Part shown: positions 52,121 to 61,697 of the stretch, in pieces
Layout: every line of letters starts with the position of its first letter
Position numbering within the stretch: position 1 is the stretch's first letter
NCBI GenBank assembly: GCA_963580455.1
Contig: OY756958.1
Coordinates: forward strand, 14,706,501 to 14,770,500
Length of the DNA stretch: 64,000 bases
Reading direction: 5' to 3'
From: Euonymus europaeus
Taxonomy: Eukaryota; Streptophyta; Magnoliopsida; Celastrales; Celastraceae
Program-made: the position numbers and the translations under genes
The notes under the pieces: model-generated
The model's input: the letters and a program-made list of their open reading frames with translations, nothing else
Databases searched by the model: none
What the model was told of the DNA's origin: nothing

Positions 52121-52480
52121 GCTCATTATACACTTTTTATTGTTCTTCTATGTCAAATTTTACGACTATAAGCTTCCTAGATTATTTCGATTCCAAAACC
52201 CCAACTTTCTATGACAAATAAATAAAACCGTTTAAAGCTACTCCATAGAGAGAGTTGAGCAACTTCGGACCATAAAAGTTCCTCGGTGTACACTTTTTAT
52301 TGTTCTTCTATGTCAAATTTTACGACTATAAGCATCCTAGATTATTTCGATGCCAAAACCCCAAATTTCTATGAGAAATGGACAAAAACATTAAAAGCTC
52401 CTCCATAGAGAGAGTTGTGCAACTTCGGACTATCAAAGTTGCTCGGTATACACTTTTTATTTTTCTTCTATGTCAAATTT
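52121..52480 (+). repeat. Partial second copy of the 2080-bp unit
   Basis: It matches 50041-50400, including CATTATACAC, AAATAAATAAAACCG, CCCCAAATTTCTATGAG and TATTTTTCTTCTATG. One difference is TTTCGATGCC near 52346 against TTTTGATGCC. Core-like sequence ends just after it; from about 52600 the monomers are diverged. Confidence 0.85.
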
Positions 52481-53149
52481 TACGAGTATAAGCTTCCTAG
52501 ATTATTTCGATGCCAAAACCCCAACTTTCTATGACAAATGGACAAAACCGTTTAAAGCTCCTCCATAGAGTGAGTTGAGCAACTTCGGACTATCAAAGTT
52601 GCTCGGTGTACACTTTTTGCTGTTCTTCTATGTCAAATTTTACGAGTATATGCTTGCTGGATTAGTTTGATGCCAAAACCGCAACTATCCATAAAAAATG
52701 GGCAAAATCGTTAAAAGCTACTTCATAGTGAGTTGAGCAATTCCAGACCATCAAAGTTGCTCGTTGTACACTTTTTATTGTTCTTCTATGTCAAATTTTA
52801 TGAGTATAAGCTTCCTAGATTATTTCGATGTGAAAACACCAACTTCACAAGACAAATGGACAAAAACGTTAAAAGCTCCTTCATAGAAAGAGTTGAGCAA
52901 CTTCTAATCATCAAAGTCGCTCGGTGTACACTTTTTATTGTTCTTATATGTCAAATTTTACGAGTATATGCTTCCTAGATTATTTCGATGTGAAAACACC
53001 AACTTTACAAGACAAATGGACAAAAACGTTAGAAGCTCCTCCATAGAGAGAGTTGTGCAACTTTGGACTATCAAAATTGCTCGGTGTAAACTTTTTATTG
53101 TTATTCTATGTCAAATTTTACGAGTATAAGCTTCCTAGATTATTTCGAT

Positions 53150-53780
53150 GCCAAAACCCCAACTTTCTATTACAAATGGACAAGAACTTTTAAAGCTACT
53201 CCATAGAGAGAGTTGAGCAACTTCAGAACATAAATGTTGCTCGTTGTACACTTTTTATTGCTATTCTATATCAAATTTTACGAGTATAAGATTCCTAGAT
53301 TATTTCGATGCCAAAAACCCAACTTTCTATGACAAAAGGACAAAACCATTTAAAGATCCTCCATAGAGTGAGTTGAGCAACTTCGGACTATCAAAGTTGC
53401 TCGGTGTACACTTTTTGTTGTTCTTCTATGTCAAATTTTACGAGTATAAGCTTCCTATATTCTTTCGATGCCAAAACTCCAACTTTCTATGACAAATGGA
53501 CAAAAACTTTTAAAGCTACTCCATAGAGAGAGTTGAGCAACTTCAGAACATAAATGTTGCTCGTTGTACACTTTTTATTGCTATTCTATATCAAATTTTA
53601 CGAGTATAAGATTCCTAGATTATTTCGATGCCAAAAACCCAACTTTCTATGACAAAAGGACAAAACCATTTAAAGATCCTCCATAGAGTGAGTTGAGCAA
53701 CTTCGGACTATCAAAGTTGCTCGGTGTACACTTTTTGTTGTTCTTCTATGTCAAATTTTACGAGTATAAGCTTCCTAGAT
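53150..53780 (+). repeat. 320-bp dimer duplication in the right flank
   Basis: The rare strings CATAAATGTTGCTCG, TTGCTATTCTATATC, TATAAGATTCC and TTAAAGATCCTCC occur together at about 53226-53360 and again exactly 320 bp later. The copies differ only slightly outside this part. This is a clean two-monomer tandem duplication; outer limits are approximate. Confidence 0.85.
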
Positions 53781-54099
53781 TATTTCGACGCCAAAACACC
53801 AACTATCAATGACAAATCGACAAAACCGTTAAAAGCTACTCCATAGAGAGAGTTGAGCAACTTCGGACCATAAAAGTTGCTCGGTGTACTCTTTTTATTG
53901 TTCTTCTATGTCAAATTTTACGACTATAAGCATCCTAGATTATTTCGATGCCAAAACACCAACTTTCTATGACAAATGGACAAAAACGTTAAAAGCTCCT
54001 CCATAGAGAGAGTTGTGCAACTTCGGACTATCAAAATTGCTCAGTGTACACTTTTTATTGTTCTTCTATCTCAAATTTTACGAGTATAAGGTTCGTAGA

Positions 54100-55930
54100 T
54101 TATTTCGATGTGAAAACACCAACTTTACAAGACAAATGGACAAAAACGTTAAAAGCTCCTCCATAGAGAGAGTTGAGCAACTTCGGACCATAAAAGTTGC
54201 TCGGTGTACTCTTTTTATTGTTCTTCTATGTCAAATTTTACGACTATAAGCATCCTAGATTATTTCGATGCAAAAACCCCAACTTTCTATGACAAATGAA
54301 CAAAAACATTAAAAGCTCCTCCATAGAGTGAGTTGTGCAACTTCGGACTATCAAAGTTGCTCGGTGTACACTTTTTATTGTTCTTCTATGTCAAATTTCA
54401 CGTGTATAAGCTTCCTAGATTATTTCGATTCGAAAACCCTAACTTTCTATGACAAATGGACAAAACCGTTTAAAGCTCCTCCATAGAGTGAGTTGTGCTA
54501 ATTCGGACAATCAAAGTTGCTCGGTGTACACTTTTTATTGTTATTCTATGTCAAATTTTACGAGTATAAGCTTCCTAGATTCTTTCGATGCCAAAACCCC
54601 AACTTTCTATGACAAATGGACAAAAACTTTTAAAGCTACTCCATAGAGAGAGTTGAGCAACTTCGGACTATCAAAGTTTCTCGGTGTACACTTTGTTTTG
54701 TTCTTCTATGTCAAATTTTACGAGTATATGCTTGCTGGATTATTTTGATGCCAAAACCCCAACTATCAATAAGAAATGATAAAAACCGTTAAAAGCTACT
54801 TCATAGTGAGAGTTGAGCAATTCCGGACCATCAAAGTTGCTCATTGTATACTTTTTATTGTTCTTCTACGTCAAATTTTACGATTATAAGCTTCCTAGAT
54901 TATTTCGATGCCAAAACCCTAACTTTCTCTGACAAATGGCGAAAACCGTTTAAAGCTTCTCCATAGAGTGAGTTGAGCAACTTTGGACTATCAAAGTTGC
55001 TCGATGTAAACTTTTTATTGTTCTTCTATGTCAAATTTTACGAGTATAAGCCTACTAGATTATTTCGATGTGAAAACAACAACTTTACAAGACAAATGGA
55101 CAAAAACGTTAGAAGCTCCTCAATAGAGAGAAATGTGCAACTTCGGACTATCAAAATTGCTCGGTGTACACTTTTTCTTGTTATTCTATGTCAAATTTTA
55201 CGAGTATAAGCTTCCTAGATTATTTCGATGCCAAAACCCTAACTTTATATGACAAATGGACAAAACCGTTTAAAGCTCCTCCATAGAGTGAGTTGAGCAA
55301 CTTCGGACTATCAAAGTTGCTCGGTGTACACTTTTTATTGTTCTTCTATATCAAATTTTACCAGTATAAGCCTCCTAGATTATTTCGATTGGAAAACACC
55401 AACTTTACAAGACAAATGGACAAAAACGTTAAAAGCTCCTCCATAGAGAGAGTTGAGCAACTTCGGACCATAAAAGTTGCTCGGTGTACACTTTTTATTG
55501 TTCTTCTATGTCAAATTTTACGACTATAAGCATCCTAGATTATTTCGATGCAAAAACCCCAACTTTCTATGACAAATGAACAAAAACATTAAAAGCTCCT
55601 CCATAGAGTGAGTTGTGCAACTTCGGACTATCAAAGTTGCTCGGTGTACACTTTTTATTGTTCTTCTATGTCAAATTTTACGTGTATAAGCTTCCTAGAT
55701 TATTTCGATTCGAAAATCCTAACTTTCTATGACAAATGGACAAAACCGTTTAAAGCTCCTCCATAGAGTGAGTTGTGCTACTTCGGACAATCAAAGTTGC
55801 TCGGTGTACACTTTTTATTGTTATTCTATGTCAAATTTTACGAGTATAAGCTTCCTAGATTCTTTCGATGCCAAAACCCCAACTTTCTATGACAAATGGA
55901 CAAAAACTTTTAAAGCTACTCCATAGAGAG
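54100..55930 (+). repeat. 1280-bp offset duplication in the right flank
   Basis: 54100-54650 and 55380-55930 match closely, including the TTTTACGTGTATAAGC (TTTCACG in the first copy), TTTCGATTCGAAAA and CTAGATTCTTTCG variants. The offset is eight monomers. A third relative of this run lies at about 58850-59400. Between the matched parts the two copies differ, so this is a partial HOR. Confidence 0.8.
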
Positions 55931-56490
55931 AGTTGAGCAACTTCAGAACATAAAAGTTGCTCGGTGTACACTTTTTATTGTTTTTCTATATCAAATTTTA
56001 CGAGTATAAGCTTCCTAGATTATTTCGTTGCCAAAAACCCAACTTTCTATGACAAAAGGACAAAACCGTTTAAAGCTCCTCCATAGAGTGAGTTGAGCAA
56101 CTTCGGACTATCAAAGTTGCTCGGTGTACACTTTTTCTTGTTATTCTATGTCAAATTTTACGAGTATAAGCTTCCTAGATTATTTCGATGCCAAAACCCT
56201 AACTTTATATGACAAATGGACAAAACCGTTTAAAGCTCCTCCATAGAGTGAGTTGAGCAACTTCGGACTATCAAAGTTGCTCGGTGTACACTTTTTATTG
56301 TTCTTCTATGTCAAATTTTACCAGTATAAGCCTCCTAGATTATTTCGATTGGAAAACACCAACTTTACAAGACAAATGGACAAAAACGTTAAAAGCTCCT
56401 CCATAGAGAGAGTTGAGCAACTTCGGACCATAAAAGTTGCTCGGTGTACACTTTTTATTGTTATTCTATGTCAAATTTTACGACTATAAG
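55170..56490 (+). repeat. 960-bp offset duplication in the right flank
   Basis: CTTTTTCTTGTTATTC, CTAACTTTATATGAC, TTTTACCAGTATAAGCC and TTTCGATTGGAAAAC occur in the same order at about 55170-55530 and 56130-56490. The offset is exactly six monomers. Together with the 1280-bp duplication, it shows overlapping exchanges of different register. Confidence 0.8.
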
Positions 56491-56840
56491 CTTCCTAGAT
56501 TATTTCGATTCCAAAACCCCAACTTTCTATGACAAATGGACAAAACCGTTTAAAGCTACTCCATAGAGAGAGTTGAGCAACTTTGGACCATAAAAGTTGT
56601 TCGGTGTACACTTTTTATTGTTCTTCTCTGTCAAATTTTACAACTATAAGCATCCTAGATTATTTCGATGCCAAAACCCCAACTTTCTATGACAAATGGA
56701 CGAAAACGTTAAAAGCTCCTCCATAGAGAGAGTTGTGCAACTTCGGACTATCAAAGTTGCTCGTTGTACACTTTTTATTGTTCTTCTATGTCAAATTTTA
56801 CGAGTATATGATTCCTAGATTATTTCGATTCCAAAATCCC

Positions 56841-56856
56841 AACCTTCAACGTTAAA
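56841..56856 (+). repeat. 17-bp deletion monomers (143 bp), first of five
   Basis: In these monomers the text runs from AACTTTC directly to AACGTTAAAAGC, missing the 17 bases that normally lie between, from TATGAC to the A-run. The five sites are near 56847, 56990, 60494, 62716 and 63980, all in the right flank and four of five in a monomer with GATTCCAAAATCCC. One founding deletion spread by duplication is the simplest account. Confidence 0.85.
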
Positions 56857-56959
56857 AGCTCCTCCATAGAGAGAGTTGTGCAACTTCGGACTATAAAAGT
56901 TGCTCGGTGTACACTTTTTATTGTTCTTCTACGTCAAATTTTACGAGCATATGCTTCCT

Positions 56960-58194
56960 AGATTATTTCGATTCCAAAATCCCAACTTTCAACGTTAAAA
57001 TCTCCTCCATAGATTGAGTTGAGCAATTTCGGACAATCAAAGTTGCTCGATGTACACTTTTTGTTGTTCTTCTATGTCAAATTTTACGAGTATATGCTTG
57101 CTGGATTATTTTCAAGCCAAAACCTCAACTATCAATAAGAAATGAGCAAAACTCTTTAAAAGCTACTTCATAGTGAGAGTTGAGCAATTCCGGAACATCA
57201 AAGTTGGTCATTGTACACTTTTTATTGTTCTTCTACGTCAAATTTTACGAGTATAAGCTTCCTAGATTATTTCGATGCCACAACGCCAACTTTCTATGAC
57301 AAATGGACAAAACCATTTAAAGCTCCTCCATAGAGTGAGTTGAGCAACTTCGGACTATCAAAGTTGCTCGGTGTACACTTTTTATTGTTCTTCTATGTAA
57401 AATTTTACGAGTATAAGCTTCCTAGATTATTTTGATGTGAAAACAACAACTTTACAAGACAAATGGACAAAAAAGTTAAAAGCTCTTCCATAGAGAGAGT
57501 TGAGCAACTTCTAATCATCAAAGTCGCTCGGTGTACACTTTTTATTGTTCTTCTATGTCAAATTTTACGAGTATATGCTCTGTGGATTATTTTGATGCCA
57601 AAACCCGAACTTTCTATGAAAAATGGACAAAACATTAAAGGCTCCTCCATTGAGAGAGTTCTGCAACCTCGGACTATCAAAATTGCTCAGTGTACACTTT
57701 TTATTGTTATTCTATGTCAAATTTTACGAGTATAAGCTTCCTAGATTATTTCGATGCCAAAACCCCAACTTTCTATGACAAATGGACAAAAACTTTTAAA
57801 GCTACTCAATAGAGAGAGTTGAGCAACTTCAGAACAAAAAAGTTGCTCGTTGTACACTTTTTATTGTTATTCTATATCAAATTTTACGAGTACAAGCTTC
57901 CTAGATTATTTCGATGCCAAAAATCCAACTTTCCATAACAAAAGGACAAAATCGTTTAAAGCTCCTCCATAAAGTGAGTTGAGCAACTTCGGACTATCAA
58001 AGTTGCTCGGTGTACACTTTGTGTTGTTTTTCTATGTCAAATTTTACGAGTATATGCTTGCTGGATTATTTTGATGCCAAAACCCCAACTGTCAATAAGA
58101 AATGAGCAAAACCGTTAAAAGCTACTTCATAGTGAGAGTTGAGCAATTCCGGACCATCAAAGTTGCTCATTGTACACTTTTTATTGTTCTTCTA
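56960..58194 (+). repeat. Segmental duplicate A of the right flank
   Basis: This run of about eight monomers matches 60463-61697 at an offset of 3503 bp. Shared rare marks include the 17-bp deletion monomer, GCATATGCTTCC, AAAAAAGTTAAAAGC, GAGAGTTCTGCAACCTCGG and CATAAAGTGAGTTGAGC. The offset equals 22 x 160 minus 17, as expected with one deleted monomer inside. Similarity stops near 58194, where the partner changes to another monomer kind. Confidence 0.82.
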
Positions 58195-60462
58195 CGTCAA
58201 ATTTTACGAGTATAAGCTTCCTAGATTATTTCGATGCCAAAACCCTAACTTTCTATGACAAATGGCGAAAACCGTTTAAAGCTTCTCCATAGAGTGAGTT
58301 GAGCAACTTCGGACTATCAAAGTTGCTCGGTGTAAACTTTTTATTGTTCTTCTATGTCAAATTTTACGAGTATAAGCCTACTAGATTATTTCGATGTGAA
58401 AACAACAACTTTACAAGACAAATGGACAAAAACGTTAGATGCTCCTCAATAGAGAGAAATATGCAACTTCGGACTATCAAAATTGCTCGGTGTACACTTT
58501 TTCTTGTTATTCTATGTCAAATTTTACGAGTATAAGCTTCCTAGATTATTTCGATGCCAAAACCCTAACTTTCTATGACAAATGGACAAAACCGTTTAAA
58601 GCTCCTCCATAGAGTGAGTTGAGCAACTTCGGACTATCAAAGTTGCTCGGTGTACACTTTTTATTGTTCTTCTATGTCAAATTTTACGAGTATAAGCCTC
58701 CTAGATTATTTCGATGTGAAAACAACAACTTTACAAGAAAAATGGACAAAAACGTTAGAAGCTCCTCCATAGAGAGAGTTGTGCAACTTCGGACTATCAA
58801 AATTGCTCGGTGTACACTTTTTATTGTTCTTCTATCTCAAATTTTACGAGTATAAGCTTCGTAGATTATTTCGATGTGAAAACACCAACTTTACAAGACA
58901 AATGGACAAAAACGTTAAAAGCTCCTCCATAGAGAGAGTTGAGCAACTTCGGACCATAAAAGTTGCTCGGTGTACACTTTTTATTGTTCTTCTATGTCAA
59001 ATTTTACGACTATAAGCATCCTAGATTATTTCGATGCAAAAACCCCAACTTTCTATGACAAATGAACAAAAACATTAAAAGCTCCTCCATAGAGTGAGTT
59101 GTGCAATTTCGGACTATCAAAGTTGCTCGGTGTACACTTTTTTATTGTTCTTCTATGTCAAATTTTACGTGTATAAGCTTCCTAGATTATTTCGGTTCGA
59201 AAACCCTAACTTTCTATGACAAATGGACAAAACCGTTTAAAGCTCCTCCATAGAGTGAGTTGTGCTACTTCGGACAATCAAAGTTGCTCGGTGTACACTT
59301 TTTATTGTTATTCTATGTCAAATTTTACGAGTATAAGCTTCCCAGATTCTTTCGATGCCAAAACCCCAACTTTCTATGACAAATGGACAAAACTGTTTAA
59401 AGCTCCTCCATAGAGTGAGTTGTGCTACTTCGGACAATCAAAGTTGCTCGGTGTACACTTTTTATTGTTCTTCTATGTCAAATTTTACGACTATAAGCAT
59501 CCTAGATTATTTCCATGCAAAAACCCCAACTTTCTATGACAAATGAACAAAAACATTAAAAGCTCCTCCATAGAGTGAGTTGTGCAACTTCGGACTATCA
59601 AAGTTGCTCGGTGTACACTTTTTATTGTTCTTCTATGTCAAATTTTACGTGTATAAGCTTCCTAGATTATTTCGATGCCAAAACCCGAACTTTCTATGAC
59701 AAATGGACAAAAACTTTTAAAGCTACTCCATAGAGAGAGTTGTGTAACTTCAGAACATAAAAGTTGCTCGGTGTACACTTTTTATTGTTATTCTATATCA
59801 AATTTTACGAGTATAAGCTTCCTAGATTATTTCGTTGCCAAAAACCCAACTTTCTATGACAAAAGGACAAAACCGTTTAAAGCTCCTCCATAGAGTGAGT
59901 TGAGCAACTTCGGACTATCAAAGTTGTTCGGTGTACACTTTTTGTTGTTCTTCTATGTCAAATTTTATGAGTATAAGCTTCCTAGATTATTTCGATGCCA
60001 AAACACCAACTATCAATGACAAATCAACAAAACCGTTAAAAGCTACTCCATAGAAAGAGTTGAGCAACTTCGGATCATAAAAGTTGCTCGGTGTACACTT
60101 TTTATTGTTATTCTATGTCAAATTTTACGACTATAAGCTTCCTAGATTATTTCGATTCCAAAACCCCAACTTTCTATGACGAATGGACAAAACCGTTTAA
60201 AGCTACTCCATAGAGAGAGTTGAGCAACTTTGGACCATAAAAGTTGTTCGGTGTACACTTTTTATTGTTCTTCTCTGTCAAATTTTACAACTATAAGCAT
60301 CCCAGATTATTTCGATGCCAAAACCCTAACTTTCTATGACAAATGGACGAAAATGTTAAAAGCACCTCCATAGAGAGAGTTGTGCAACTTCGGACTATCA
60401 AAGTTGCTCGGTGTACACTTTTTATTGTTCTTTTATGTCAAATTTTACGAGCATATGCTTCC

Positions 60463-61697
60463 TAGATTATTTCGATTCCAAAATCCCAACTTTCAACGTT
60501 AAAAGCTCCTCCATAGAGTGAGTTGAGCAACTTCGGACAATCAAAGTTGCTCGATGTACACTTTTTGTTGTTCTTCTATGTCAAATTTTACGAGTATATG
60601 CTTGCTGGATTATTTTCATGCCAAAACCTCAACTATCAATAAGAAATGAGCAAAACCGTTAAAAGCTACTTCATAGTGAGAGTAGAGCAATTCCGAACCA
60701 TCAAAGTTGCTCATTGTACACTTTTTATTGTTCTTCTACGTCAAATTTTACGAGTATAAGCTTCCTAGATTATTTCGATGCCAAAACGCCAACTTTCTAT
60801 GACAAATGGACAAAACCATTTAAAGCTCCTCCATAGAGTGAGTTGAGCAACTTCGGACTATCAAAGTTGCTCGGTGTACACTTTTTATTGTTCTTCTATG
60901 TCAAATTTTACGAGTATAAGCTTCCTGGATTATTTCGATGTGAAAACACCAACTTTACAAGACAAATGGACAAAAAAGTTAAAAGCACTTCCATAGAGAG
61001 AGTTGAGCAACTTCCAATCATCAAAGTCGCTCGGTGTTCACTTTTTATTGTTCTTCTATGTCAAATTTTACGAGTATATGCTTTGTGGATTATTTTGATG
61101 CCAAACCCGAACTTTCTATGACAAATGGACAAAAACATTAAAAGCTCCTCCATTGAGAGAGTTCTGCAACCTCGGACTATCAAAATTGCTCGGTGTACAC
61201 TTTTTATTGTTATTCTATGTCAAATTTTACGAGTATAAGCTTCCTAGATTATTTCGATGCCAAAACCCCAACTTTCTATGACAAATGGACAAAAACTTTT
61301 AAAGCTACTCAATAGAGGGAGTTGAGCAACTTCAGAACAAAAAAGTTGCTCGGTGTACACTTTTTATTGTTATTCTATATCAAATTTTACGAGTACAAGC
61401 TTCCAAGATTATTTCGATGCCAAAAATCCAACTTTCCATAACAAAAGGACAAACTCGTTTAAAGCTCCTCCATAAAGTGAGTTGAGCAACTTCGGACTAT
61501 CAAAGTTGCTCGGTGTACACTTTGTGTTGTTCTTCTATGTCAAATTTTACGAGTATATGCTTGCTGGATTATTTTGATGCCAAAACCCCAACTATCAATA
61601 AGAAATGAGCAAAACCGTTAAAAGCTACTTCATAGTGAGAGTTGAGCAATTCCGGACCATCAAAGTTGCTCATTGTACACTTTTTATTGTTCTTCTA
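60463..61697 (+). repeat. Segmental duplicate B of the right flank
   Basis: This is the partner of 56960-58194, with scattered substitutions and small indels (for example CCAAACCCGAAC near 61102, one A shorter). Its right boundary switches to the GTATAAGCCTACTAG monomer that in copy A lies one monomer further on, so copy B lost one monomer there. Confidence 0.82.
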
